DNA from: Paulinella micropora | Taxonomy: Eukaryota > Cercozoa > Imbricatea > Euglyphida > Paulinellidae | Reading direction: 5' to 3' | Assembly (NCBI GenBank): GCA_019918135.1 | Contig: WBZZ01000708.1 | Coordinates: 1 to 64,000 of the forward strand | Length of the DNA: 64,000 nucleotides | Translations under genes and position numbers: made by a program | Part shown: positions 46,085 to 54,894 of the stretch, in pieces | Layout: each line of letters starts with the position of its first letter | Position numbering within the stretch: the first letter of the stretch is position 1 | Notes under the pieces: generated by a model | Seen by the model: only the letters and a program-made list of their open reading frames with translations | The model's database searches: none | Told to the model about the DNA's origin: nothing

Positions 46085-46497
46085 GACGACCAAACGTTCT
46101 GTGTGGCTAGAATGATTATTAATACTAGTCTGAGTTTGCTGCTTTGTTTTGGCATCCTTACGTGAAGTAGAATCGATACGTATGTCTAGCGTTAGATCTC
46201 CCGCCAGCGAGCTGGTGGCTGGCGTTTGGCTGTGGGGGCCCGTGACTAGCTGTCCTGTTTTGTGCAGCCAAAAAACAACGACTGACTCGGGTGGGTAGTA
46301 GCTAAGCTCGTAGTTCTGCTTTTAAAACAAATGGTAAAAATAGAGGGGGGGGGGCACCCCCCCCCCTCTCTCTCTAGCACCCTCGGCAAGGGCGTGCCGG
46401 GTGCCCCCCCCCCTCCCCTCCCCATCCCCCTCCCTGTCCCCCCCCCCCCCCCCGATGATGAGATTACAAAGAGGGAGCGAGAGGCAAGAGACACAGA
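46085..46497. promoter_or_regulatory. Region between the small ORF and the triple-repeat gene
   Basis: Besides the open frame described for the small ORF, it holds GGGGGGGGGCACCCCCCCCC at 46346-46367 and long C runs at 46406-46453, then a GAGAGGCAAGAGACACAG leader before the plus-strand ATG. Confidence 0.4.
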
Positions 46498-48177
46498 ATG
46501 GCAGCCTCGAAAGCCTTGTTTGACGTAGAACTTCTGGGTGTGTACCTAAGGCACGGACACGAGTCGGCGGTAGGGTGGGGTGAGTGCTCGGCGGACAGTA
46601 GTTGCCGAGTGCGCGAGCTGAGCGTTGCGCCGACCAAGGGCCCGGCGCAGCTCGGGCTTGGCCGGGCTTGGCAGATCCAAGCAGAGACTTTGCAAAAGTG
46701 CCAGCCGTGTTTGGCGCGGCGACGCTGTGGTACTACCCGCTGCGCCGTGTTCCGAGCCAGTGCCGTGGACAGAGTGGTGCTGCGGCTGCCTTCCCGAACG
46801 AGCGGGCGGTTGGAAGACTATGCGCCCAGACGCGCCTATGCCGTGGAGCAAGGAAGGGGCTCCGAGCTGACGTGCCTGGTAGCATGCCAGCAGGTCGCGG
46901 ATTCGCGTAACTGGAAGCTAGTCCCCTGTGCCCGAGGAAAAGCGCCGGAGTTGCTGCGCGAACTTTGCGAGGTCAGCCAGGCGACCGAAGGTGCTAGAGA
47001 TTTGTGGGAAGGGCTGGAATATTACTGCCGCGAAGGAAAGCTGTTCTGGAGCTCCTGGGGGCGCGGGCCTTCGGTCCTGCCCCCCCTTTTCAGCAGCAAG
47101 CTTTTCTCTGCTTATGTGGATCATAACCACTCGGCATGGGACTGTGACAGCGAGGACAAGCATGCGGCCCCCCTGGTCTTTGCAGACGCGCAGGAGCTGG
47201 AACTGCAAGATGGCTCGGCGGGGGGTTGCCGTGCGTGCCTGGAAAGCGCCAAGTGTAAGGCGCTGTGTGCTGCCTTTAACCGGAACACGATGAGGCGTGC
47301 GGCCACGCTGCGGCTCTTCTCGAACAGCAGGGGCGGAGAGGAGAAGTACCTACCGCGGCACGCCAGGCTGATCCCGGGGCAGCAGCAGGGCCAGCCCCTG
47401 TGCGTGGTGACGTGTCAGAGCGTGGCAGAGCCGCGGAGGTGGAAGAAGATTTTGTACAGGGCGGGAGAACCAGCACCCGCAATACTACAGCCGCTGGTAG
47501 AGCTGGCCCGCCGTACGCATGAGCCAGAGCTGTGGGAGTCGCTAGACGGGTATTGCGAGAAGGGACTGAATTTCTGGAGTTCGTGGATAGGCGAACCCCC
47601 CGGAGCCGTGCCGCGCGGAAGTCCACCCATTCTGCGCAGCTGCTTGCAGGGCTACGAGGCGGCGCTGCGGGCGTACCTACACCACACCTGTGGGGGGCTG
47701 GCGCACGGAGCGGCTCCAGGGGACAACTGCGCGGCCTTGAGGGCGTTCTTCAATCGCCGCGTAGCCGACTTTGTTCAGTACGCCGCGCGAGGGCACATTT
47801 TAGAACAGGTCAAGATCGAGCGCGACGCGGAGGGGGGGGGTCGCGCCGACTTGGTCTTTGCCTCCCCCGACGCGTGGGTGTGCCGCTACTCTGTTCCGTT
47901 CCTGGAGTTTTTGCAAGACAAGGAGCACAAGCGCCTGTTCCGAGAGATCGAGCTCTTGGGCCAGTTTGCCAAGAGCGAGGTGTGCGTTTGGGAGGGAGAC
48001 CTCTCGGCTTATTGTCCCGAGGGGCGGCGTTTCTTGAACGAACTTTACTCTTTAGCCTTGAACGAGTACTGGGCAGACAGCGATGAGCCGGCCATAACTT
48101 TGGGGCAGCCCAAGCCCAGTGACCCGCGCCATTTTTTCTATGGCTTGTTTGATACGCAGGAGCAAGACTCCTGCTGA
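46498..48177 (+). CDS. Protein with three internal repeats, cysteine motifs
   Basis: 559 aa, not recognised. Three repeats of about 170 residues are visible. The first two are close: C-x2-C-x5-C-x3-C (CQPCLARRRCGTTRC / CRACLESAKCKALC), then a strand-rich part, LTCLVACQQVADSRNWK / LCVVTCQSVAEPRRWK, LWE-L--YC--G--FWSSW. The third is diverged and lacks the leading cysteine cluster but keeps DLSAYCPEGRRFLNELY. It looks like a repeated zinc-binding module with a conserved Trp-rich end. No signal peptide or membrane span is seen. AATAAA follows the stop by 22 nt. It converges with the oxygenase at 48225. Confidence 0.65.
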   Translation: MAASKALFDVELLGVYLRHGHESAVGWGECSADSSCRVRELSVAPTKGPAQLGLGRAWQIQAETLQKCQPCLARRRCGTTRCAVFRASAVDRVVLRLPSRTSGRLEDYAPRRAYAVEQGRGSELTCLVACQQVADSRNWKLVPCARGKAPELLRELCEVSQATEGARDLWEGLEYYCREGKLFWSSWGRGPSVLPPLFSSKLFSAYVDHNHSAWDCDSEDKHAAPLVFADAQELELQDGSAGGCRACLESAKCKALCAAFNRNTMRRAATLRLFSNSRGGEEKYLPRHARLIPGQQQGQPLCVVTCQSVAEPRRWKKILYRAGEPAPAILQPLVELARRTHEPELWESLDGYCEKGLNFWSSWIGEPPGAVPRGSPPILRSCLQGYEAALRAYLHHTCGGLAHGAAPGDNCAALRAFFNRRVADFVQYAARGHILEQVKIERDAEGGGRADLVFASPDAWVCRYSVPFLEFLQDKEHKRLFREIELLGQFAKSEVCVWEGDLSAYCPEGRRFLNELYSLALNEYWADSDEPAITLGQPKPSDPRHFFYGLFDTQEQDSC

Positions 48178-48194
48178 TTTAAAAAAAACTTTTT

Positions 48195-48204
48195 CTTTAA
48201 TAAA
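48195..48204. terminator. Overlapping convergent poly(A) signals
   Basis: TTTAATAAAA gives AATAAA on the plus strand and ATTAAA on the minus strand, serving the genes that end at 48177 and 48225. Confidence 0.6.
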
Positions 48205-48224
48205 ACCTCTTTTGCTAGAGTGGG

Positions 48225-49364
48225 TCAGCAGGAGTCTTTGTCTTTGGGGGATTCAAGCTCTTGGCTCCATGCTCGCGAGTTAAAAGGAGGTGTCAGTAGC
48301 ACAAACGTCGGGGCATCTGGGGGGGGCGGAGAGATGGCTGAGGGGAGGGAAGGTAGCGCGAGCTGCCGGGGCGGTGAAAGAGGCGGGGGGGGGGGGGGGG
48401 GCAGCCGACTGGCACGGCGCGGGGAAGGTTCCTTCTTCTTTGAGCCTGCGGCAGTAGGCTCGGCCTGCCACTCGGGGTTCTTCCTCTTTCTCTTCCTAGA
48501 GGAAGATTTGGGTGTGGGTCTTGCGAATGTGACGTATTTGGGACCGCCAGTGGCGTGCCGGAGTGTAGGAATGGAGGTTTGCTGGCATTGTGAACCCGCG
48601 CTTATGGCGGACATGACGTACAGGTCGCCGCGCGCTAATGGGATGGAAACTCGGCGGCCTAGCGCCGCCGAGTGCAGGTACCAATGCCAGTGCAAAGCCA
48701 TGGTGGAGCCCAGCCTTATCCCGATCACGCCTGAACTACGAGAGTGCCCGTGAGGATAAGCCCCGTAGTTGTATCGGTCGGGGTACAGGCTGCCACGAGC
48801 TACCAAAGGACGACGGAGCTCCGGGGCCAGCCTCTCGACCCCTCGTTTAAGCCTAGCAAGCCACGGGAGCCGGTCCCAAGCAACGGTAGTAGCCCTTTTT
48901 TGCGAATAGTCCGGCTCTGCGTCGGATTCTCCAAAGTCTAGACAAGCACAGCTGGGCCGCCTGCTTGCCCCCCTCCCACGGCACCTAGCTGCCGAGCTGC
49001 TATCCCAAGTGAGTTGCAGCAATTCCTCTTCCAAGAGCCGAACGTCGTTGTCGTCGACGTCGTCGACATTGCGATCGAACTCTAACCCCAACAACAGTGT
49101 GCCTAGGGTGAGCAAGTGCTGCGCGCCGTTCCGAATCACCAGTACACAGGCGTTGTTGGGTGAAGATGGCCTAGTAACGCCAACAGGCCAGCCCCCGGAA
49201 TCTTTCTGGATCCCTAGCTTTGCCAGATCAAACATCTTGGTCTCCCAGCCCAGCCGTGCGGCCCTTTGCTGGATTACGTGAAGATCGTCACCTGTAAGTC
49301 CTAGGGACAGATTGTCTGTTTTGTCCTCGGGACCTTGAAAGGCTATGGTCATGATATCCGACAT
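48225..49364 (-). CDS. AlkB-like 2OG-Fe(II) oxygenase family protein
   Basis: 379 aa. The core GVIGIRLGSTMALHWHWY, then VSIPLARGDLYVMSAISAGS and PTLRHATGGPKY matches, from memory, an algal/giant-virus oxygenase family whose typical form has HGD...RLG...GDLYVMS...TLRHA. The Arg and His of TLRHATG, expected to bind 2-oxoglutarate and iron, are present. Where the family usually has H-x-D, this protein shows HGH, so the iron site is altered and activity is uncertain. The C-terminal 110 residues are Pro/Ser-rich with a basic cluster SSRKRKRKNPEWQ, a likely nuclear signal. A palindrome (GCGGC...GCCGC) is embedded at 48650-48673. The ATG MSDIMTIAF follows a G/C tract. Confidence 0.6.
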   Translation of the reverse strand: MSDIMTIAFQGPEDKTDNLSLGLTGDDLHVIQQRAARLGWETKMFDLAKLGIQKDSGGWPVGVTRPSSPNNACVLVIRNGAQHLLTLGTLLLGLEFDRNVDDVDDNDVRLLEEELLQLTWDSSSAARCRGRGASRRPSCACLDFGESDAEPDYSQKRATTVAWDRLPWLARLKRGVERLAPELRRPLVARGSLYPDRYNYGAYPHGHSRSSGVIGIRLGSTMALHWHWYLHSAALGRRVSIPLARGDLYVMSAISAGSQCQQTSIPTLRHATGGPKYVTFARPTPKSSSRKRKRKNPEWQAEPTAAGSKKKEPSPRRASRLPPPPPPPLSPPRQLALPSLPSAISPPPPDAPTFVLLTPPFNSRAWSQELESPKDKDSC

Positions 49365-49626
49365 GGAATCCAGCCAAAAGGATTTGTCGGCGGAACAAGG
49401 AAAAAGCGAGGGCGAAAAAGGGGGGGGGGGGGAGGTGGGGAGGGGGGGAGCCCCCCCCCCCCCGCCCCCTCTCTCCCTCTTCCTATTCAATATTCCCCCC
49501 CCCCCTTCCCCTCCTTCCCCCTCGCGCAATCAAGTCGAAGCAGTTGTAAAGAGAAGAGAGAAGTGAACAAGAAAAAAAAAGCGCGCGAACGAGAGAGAAG
49601 GATAGCAGCTCTGCTTCAGTCGAGAG
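49365..49626. promoter_or_regulatory. Divergent promoter with G/C tract
   Basis: G runs at 49420-49449 face C12 at 49450-49462, with a further C run at 49494-49505. It separates the oxygenase and glycoprotein 1 start codons. Confidence 0.45.
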
Positions 49627-52353
49627 ATGAGGCCTAGCCTGTTGATACTAGGCATGTGGCTGTGTTGGGTACAGCACGGCACAGCTCGGGGGCCCCTCTG
49701 GTGCAGCTGGAAAAGGGCACCGGGGCCAGAGACGCTGGTCTTTACAGTGGAAACTACCGGCGGTTTTTTGGAAATGCCTGCAGCCAGGGCTCCGGCAGTC
49801 CAACACGCAAGAAGACGAGCGAGAATGCTGCTGCAGCAGCAGCAAAATCTGCCCCCCAGAGAGAGGCAGTACGAGGTCGACTGGGGGGATGGAACAAACA
49901 GCGTGTGCCCAGCTGACAACGGTTGGTGCCGGCACCAGTACGCGCGGGCGGGGACATACGAAGTGCGCGCCCGGGGCGTGGTGAGCGGTTGGGCCATGTC
50001 GCCCGAGTGGCGGGGGCGCAACGGGGATGCAACGAGGGTGCGTAGAATCCTGCAGTGGGGTGGGCTGCGGCCCGCGCAAGAGGGGGGACAACATTTCTAC
50101 CGCGCGCAAGAGTTGCTGCAGCTACCGCCCCTGGCCGAGCTGCAGGGCGCCGAGCTGGTGCGCAACTGGAGCTATTCCTTTGCGGAGCTCGGGGGGCTGC
50201 GCGCGAGCCTGGCGGGGCTGCGGGTGCGCGACGCTGAGGACCTGACGGGGCTGGCAGCTTGGTCGCCGGGGCTGTCGCCCGACGTGCGGGGCTGGGATAC
50301 GTCGCGCGTGACAAGCCTGGCACTGGCCTTTGCGGGCTGCGCCACGCGCGAGATTCCGGGTCTGGGTGAGCTGAACACGTCAGCCCTGCGGAACGCGAGC
50401 GGCGCCTTTCTAAACGCGACCGAGCTACGGGCCGGGCGGCTGGCGTGGGATGTACGGAGCCTACGGGACACGAGCTACATGTTTGCGGGCGCGCAGAACT
50501 TCGATGCTGACCTCAGCAGCTGGCAGGCGCCGAACCTGCAAAGCTTGGATTTTATGTTTGCTGGCGCCAGCCGCTTTGCGAACCACAGCCAAGTCGCGGG
50601 CTGGGGAGTGCCGGCCAACGCCTCGCGCGCCGGGCTTTTTGAGGACACGTCGACGCCCCCCACACCCCCATCCACTTTGCCTCCTACTACTGTTGGTGTT
50701 ACTACTTCTACTACTACTAGTACTACTACTACTACTACTGCTACTAATTCTACTACTACTACTACTAGTGAGCCGATGACGACGACGACGACGACGACGA
50801 CTGTGGCAACGAACGACTCTTCGTCCTCGGGGTCTTGGCCCCCTACTGACTCGCCGCCGTCGTCCGAGGATTCGTCATCTTCTTGGTCGTCGTCGTCGTC
50901 TTCGTCGTCGTCGTCGTGGGGGCCAGACGGCTCCAACTCCAGCTCCCCTCCGTCTGAGCCCTGCCCCGCTGGCTACGCGTGGGGGCAGGCTGCGTACACG
51001 CTGCAGGCTGCCGGGCAAGCCCCCAAACTCACGCTGGAGGGCTGGCTGCTGAACGTTTCCAGTAGCAACAGCACCACCGCCGGTGCAGGTGCCGGCTGGG
51101 TCAGCGCGCCGGGCATGTACAGCAATGCCCTGCGCGCTGACACGGGCCCGCTTACTTGCGTCGGTAACGCCACCGCCAGCGCGGCCCTGACGCTGAACGT
51201 CGACGGCCAGCCAGGGGGCGTGCGCGGCGAGTACCTGGAGCTCACTCCCGCCGCTGGCGCCCAGCCCCGGCGCGCCGGGGTCAGGGCCCTGTCACTGTTG
51301 CCGTACCAGCCGTGGGCGGAGGGGGCGTTGTACTGGCTAGCGGCGCTGAGCGTGGTGGGCTCCAACAACGACGGCCTGAACTGGACCACGCTTTATGCCA
51401 GTTACGGCGGCTGGGGTGCCCCCCAAAGCAGCCACGAAGGGCGCGGCCTGGCCGTGCGTTTCTTGGAGCCCGGCGCGCTAGTGCTGGGTGGCCAATACTG
51501 GTCTAAGCTCCGGATCATCGTGCCCGCCGCGTACCAGCGCCTGCCCGGCAGCGCGGGCCAGGGGCAGGCGCAGTGCACGACACAGGCAGCGCTCGGCCGG
51601 CTCGACATCAGCTTGTTAGAGCAAGACAGCAGCTGCTACGACGTGGATGAGTGCCAGCTGGGCACACACGACTGCCGCGGCGACCAGAACTGCGTCAACA
51701 CTGCAGGGGGGTTCGCTTGTCAGTGCCCGCCGGGGCTCGTTGTCAGCCCGCCGGGTTCGGTGAATTTGCTGGCCTACGCCGACCCTCCGCAGCCGTGGCG
51801 CGGCTGGCTGCCGGACGCCTCGTCCAACGGCTGGTGGGCGCACCGGCCCCTGAACGTAGGCGCTTACGGGAACTGGTCTAGCGCGGCGGGCAGCTACACC
51901 AACCCCTCGCCCGCGTGCACCAGCTGTATCTGCAGCGCTAATGCCAGCGTCGCCCCCCTCGCCGCTCCCGGCGTGCGCGGCGAGTACTTGTCCCTCTACA
52001 GCGCGTACCGCCTGCCCGCCGCGCTGCGCTATTTTACGCTGTGCGCATCCGTGGGCGAAAACGGGGCGTCCCCCACGGCCCCCGCCGCGCTCAACGTGCT
52101 GGGCTCCAGCGACGAGGGACTGAGCTGGACCAGCGTCTACAACGCGAGCGACTGGACTTGGGCGGCCGCTCAGTGTCGCTACCTGACGATCGACCGGCCC
52201 GGCTTTTTTACTCTGTACCGGTTTGTCGTGGAGGCCACCTACGTCAATCACTCACTCGCGACGAGTTCCGGGGGGGCGGCCGGCTGCCCGAGCTCAGCCA
52301 CCGTCGCGCAATTGCGCCCGGAACTAGAATTCAACACGGAAACCTGTGCTTAA
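49627..52353 (+). CDS. Secreted multi-domain glycoprotein (PKD, BspA-like, discoidin-like, EGF)
   Basis: 908 aa. Signal peptide at 1-22 (LLILGMWLCWVQHGTA). A PKD-like unit YEVDWGDGT...YARAGTYEV lies near 80-125. BspA/DUF285-type repeats at 170-335 have WDTSRVTSL, LNTSALRNASGAF, DTSYMFAGA, SSWQAPNLQSLDFMFAGA. A Thr- then Ser-rich mucin-like linker spans 350-441. Two related discoidin-like domains (GVRGEYLEL..., GVRGEYLSL...) flank a calcium-binding EGF domain at about 671-705 (DVDECQLGTHDC...CQCPPG). Many N-x-S/T sequons are present. No C-terminal membrane anchor is seen, so it is secreted or bound to another protein. Such modules suit adhesion to host surfaces. The DUF285 repeats are otherwise common in protists and bacteria. 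Confidence 0.8.
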   Translation: MRPSLLILGMWLCWVQHGTARGPLWCSWKRAPGPETLVFTVETTGGFLEMPAARAPAVQHARRRARMLLQQQQNLPPRERQYEVDWGDGTNSVCPADNGWCRHQYARAGTYEVRARGVVSGWAMSPEWRGRNGDATRVRRILQWGGLRPAQEGGQHFYRAQELLQLPPLAELQGAELVRNWSYSFAELGGLRASLAGLRVRDAEDLTGLAAWSPGLSPDVRGWDTSRVTSLALAFAGCATREIPGLGELNTSALRNASGAFLNATELRAGRLAWDVRSLRDTSYMFAGAQNFDADLSSWQAPNLQSLDFMFAGASRFANHSQVAGWGVPANASRAGLFEDTSTPPTPPSTLPPTTVGVTTSTTTSTTTTTTATNSTTTTTSEPMTTTTTTTTVATNDSSSSGSWPPTDSPPSSEDSSSSWSSSSSSSSSSWGPDGSNSSSPPSEPCPAGYAWGQAAYTLQAAGQAPKLTLEGWLLNVSSSNSTTAGAGAGWVSAPGMYSNALRADTGPLTCVGNATASAALTLNVDGQPGGVRGEYLELTPAAGAQPRRAGVRALSLLPYQPWAEGALYWLAALSVVGSNNDGLNWTTLYASYGGWGAPQSSHEGRGLAVRFLEPGALVLGGQYWSKLRIIVPAAYQRLPGSAGQGQAQCTTQAALGRLDISLLEQDSSCYDVDECQLGTHDCRGDQNCVNTAGGFACQCPPGLVVSPPGSVNLLAYADPPQPWRGWLPDASSNGWWAHRPLNVGAYGNWSSAAGSYTNPSPACTSCICSANASVAPLAAPGVRGEYLSLYSAYRLPAALRYFTLCASVGENGASPTAPAALNVLGSSDEGLSWTSVYNASDWTWAAAQCRYLTIDRPGFFTLYRFVVEATYVNHSLATSSGGAAGCPSSATVAQLRPELEFNTETCA
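50691..50927. repeat. Trinucleotide tracts encoding Thr and Ser
   Basis: ACT runs (50700-50768), ACG runs (50779-50801) and TCG/TCC runs (50818-50918) encode the mucin-like linker. They are prone to length change. Confidence 0.85.
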
Positions 52354-52500
52354 AAAGCCGGGGAGGGAAGGGAGGGAGGGGGGGAGAAAAAAAAAGACTT
52401 TTTCCTGTTTTTTTTTAATAATCCTGATTAAAGAGCAACAAACTTTGGGCTTCTGGTGTGTGTGCTCGGGCAGTGTGCGTGTGTGCGTGTGTGTGTCTGT

Positions 52501-54372
52501 TTAAATTGCCAAAGACAAGACGGCCAGTATCAGCAGCCAGGCCCAGCAGACGCCGGCCGAGCTCTGCATGGCAGAGGAGAGCGCCGGTGGTGTTGTTAGC
52601 GCGGGGGCGAGGGTGCTGCCGTGGGCCGGCGCCGTCGTGGTGGCTGGCGGGGTGGTGGTGGTGACGAAAGCCTCCCGCCACCTGTTCTCGCAGCCTTCGT
52701 AGAGCTCGTAGCCCAGCCCACGCGCCGGCGTGCTGAAGTTCAGCGTAGGCGCCGCGCACGCCTGGGCCCCCTGGCAATTGCAAAATCTACTAGCCCCAGT
52801 GGTGGAGCGCGCGTACAGTTCGAAGGGGTTGCTGATGTCCAGGCGCAGGCAATCCCCCGTGCCGTTGTAGGGCAAGACAGAAATGTAGCGTACCACCAGG
52901 TACGCAAACATAGGGCCCTCCACAGCTCCAGTGCAGGGGCGCGACCACCTGTGGCGCAGCACCACCTGGTGGGCGGGACCGCCATCTTCAAAGATGTAGT
53001 CTCTGGCAGGCGCCTGTCCTGCCGTGTAGCCTGGTGAGTAGCTGTTGTTGATAGCCTCCAGCACGTACTCGGACGCGATGCTCAGCCCGTCGCTGCACAA
53101 ACCGACGTGCGCTCCAGCGTCGTCCCCCGAGTTGTTCACCTTGAGCTGCTCGACCGACAGTTTCACGCCCACGTCGCAGCCACGCGAGATCGTCAGCCGC
53201 GTTTCTGCCCCCTGGCCCCTCAGCAACATAAGCGCCATGACGCCCAAAACGCTGGCCTCCTCACTGCCGCGGAAGGCGAACGAGCCCGCTGCGCGAGCAA
53301 GACAGCCGCATTCCAGCAAACTACAGTTTGCGAGCGGGGTCGCGGGCTGGAAACAAAACGCTTCTGTCCCGTTCGGGCACAAGTCGGGCGGACAGCCTGG
53401 GGGGATTACCTCGCCAAAGATCGAGCTTGAGCTTGAGCTGTCACTCGAACTTGGGCTGTCGCCCGAACTTGGGCTGTCGCTCGAACTTGAGCTGTCGCTC
53501 AAGCTTGAACTGTCATCCCTCAGGGGCCTTGTCCAATTTCGATTGCAGCCCGTGTAAACCTCGTAGCCCCTCCCCCAGAGCGGCTCGCTGAAATTCTGGA
53601 CTGGCGCCGCACACTCTGCAGGGCTGCTACAACGGCAGCTGCCGCCAGTCCCCACGCCTACGCCGGCCTGTGGGTACAGTAGGCGTGGGCTGGGGACGTC
53701 AATGCGCAGGCAGTCCCCGGAGCCGGTGTAAGCTCTGTAGGTATTGTACATGATCAACAGGTACGCAGTTCCTGGCGTAGCGGTCTCGGGGCAGGGGCGG
53801 GCCCAACGATGGCGCAGTATCACGTCGTTGGGCGGGCCATAGTCGTCAAACATGTACTCGCTCATGTGTGGGTACTTCTCCGTGGAAGGGCTGTAAGGGT
53901 TGTCGAGGGCATCCGTGACATTGTCGGCTAGAATCTCCAGGATGCCATCGGAGCACATACCTATCCACGCCCCCAGATCCAGCGTAAAGTTTAGTTCTTG
54001 CTGGAGCAGCATCATTTCCTGCGTTAGGTTCGTCAGCTTGGTCCCCACAAAAAACAGCAAATGCACATCGCAACCCGCCGCAACTTGCACCCGTGTCTCC
54101 ACGCCCTGCCCGTCGCCCAACTCCAGTGCTAAAAAAGCACCCAACTCCTCCTCCTCCGTGCGGCCCGCATACGAGAACGAGCCTGCACTTTCCGCCAGGC
54201 AGCCGCACAGATGGCGGCTGCAGCTTTCCAGCGTGCTGGCAGCGTTCAGGCACATGACGCTTGTTCCCGGAGGGCACAAGCCTGCCGGACAGCTAGCCCA
54301 GCAGGCTAACTGCAGGCCCAACGCTAGCAACAGCAACCAGCTGTTGCTTGTGATCAGTGGCGTCGCAAACAT
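52501..54372 (-). CDS. Cysteine-rich surface glycoprotein with two repeats
   Basis: 623 aa. A signal peptide (SWLLLLALGLQLACWA) precedes two related modules of about 260 residues. Each has PAGLCPPGTSV/PPDLCPNGTEA, CGCLA-(E/R)-AGSF, a GQG-ETR strand, CSDG, Y(M/I)F(D/E)D-GP, VILRHRW-RPC, GDCLR(I/L)D(V/I) and a final GYE(V/L)Y-GC-NRW. An Asp/Ser-rich linker separates them. After a TTTPPATTTAP stalk the protein ends in a hydrophobic tail (CWAWLLILAVLSLAI) with nothing after it, typical of a GPI-anchor signal or a tail anchor. At least ten N-glycosylation sequons are present. A virion or infected-cell surface protein is likely; the module itself was not recognised. A hairpin CCCACGCCTAC/GTAGGCGTGGG lies at 53655-53687. 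Confidence 0.8.
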   Translation of the reverse strand: MFATPLITSNSWLLLLALGLQLACWASCPAGLCPPGTSVMCLNAASTLESCSRHLCGCLAESAGSFSYAGRTEEEELGAFLALELGDGQGVETRVQVAAGCDVHLLFFVGTKLTNLTQEMMLLQQELNFTLDLGAWIGMCSDGILEILADNVTDALDNPYSPSTEKYPHMSEYMFDDYGPPNDVILRHRWARPCPETATPGTAYLLIMYNTYRAYTGSGDCLRIDVPSPRLLYPQAGVGVGTGGSCRCSSPAECAAPVQNFSEPLWGRGYEVYTGCNRNWTRPLRDDSSSLSDSSSSSDSPSSGDSPSSSDSSSSSSIFGEVIPPGCPPDLCPNGTEAFCFQPATPLANCSLLECGCLARAAGSFAFRGSEEASVLGVMALMLLRGQGAETRLTISRGCDVGVKLSVEQLKVNNSGDDAGAHVGLCSDGLSIASEYVLEAINNSYSPGYTAGQAPARDYIFEDGGPAHQVVLRHRWSRPCTGAVEGPMFAYLVVRYISVLPYNGTGDCLRLDISNPFELYARSTTGASRFCNCQGAQACAAPTLNFSTPARGLGYELYEGCENRWREAFVTTTTPPATTTAPAHGSTLAPALTTPPALSSAMQSSAGVCWAWLLILAVLSLAI

Positions 54373-54702
54373 GTGTGCGCTTCTTCTTTTGTTCGACTCT
54401 AAACTCTGCGCAGGTCTTGGTTTCTTTCTTGTCTGTTTATGTTCTGTACATACGAACAGACAAGTCTAAGCTTTGGCAGAGCAAAACTTTAGGGGGGGGG
54501 GGAGTGCCCCCCCCCCTCCCTTTGCTCTCACACCCCCCCCCCCTCCCCTCAGAGACGTGTGTGTGTTGGGGGGGAGGGAGAGAGGGGGGGGGAGGGGGGG
54601 GGGAGAGGGGGTGAGGGAGAGGCATGGAGAGAAAGAAAAAGGGAGGGAGAAAAGAGAAAGAGCTCCTTGCCCCCCCCCCTCCTCTGTCCTGGCGGAAGGT
54701 GC
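54373..54702. promoter_or_regulatory. G/C tracts upstream of glycoprotein 2
   Basis: GGGGGGGGGGAGTGCCCCCCCCCC at 54491-54516, C10 at 54533-54543 and several G runs at 54570-54610, followed by purine-rich GAGAGAAAGAAAAAG stretches. No gene is seen. Confidence 0.45.
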
Positions 54703-54840
54703 ATGTCGGAATTGGGACTCGTTGAGGAGCGACGTAGGATCGCCCGACAATTCCACACTAAAATCTATCTGTTCTGTGCGGCCGAGCTTGGTTTTCAGAG
54801 CTTCTGCAGGTCCGACCTACTTGTACAGCCCCGAACGTAG
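54703..54840 (+). CDS. Possible 45-aa protein
   Basis: Starts MSELGLVEERRRIARQF and ends SDLLVQPRT. The ORF follows a G/C tract in the way other genes do, and AATAAA lies 14 nt past its stop, the usual arrangement here. No family was recognised, and coding status is uncertain because of its size. Confidence 0.4.
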   Translation: MSELGLVEERRRIARQFHTKIYLFCAAELGFQSFCRSDLLVQPRT

Positions 54841-54894
54841 CTATGCACTTGTTTAATAAAAAGAGAAATCACTAACGTTGATGAGCCTTTCCTG

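Noticed and set aside
51616-52251. 211-aa minus-strand frame in the glycoprotein gene
   Set aside because: It lies opposite the EGF and discoidin-like domains and has no signal or domain of its own.
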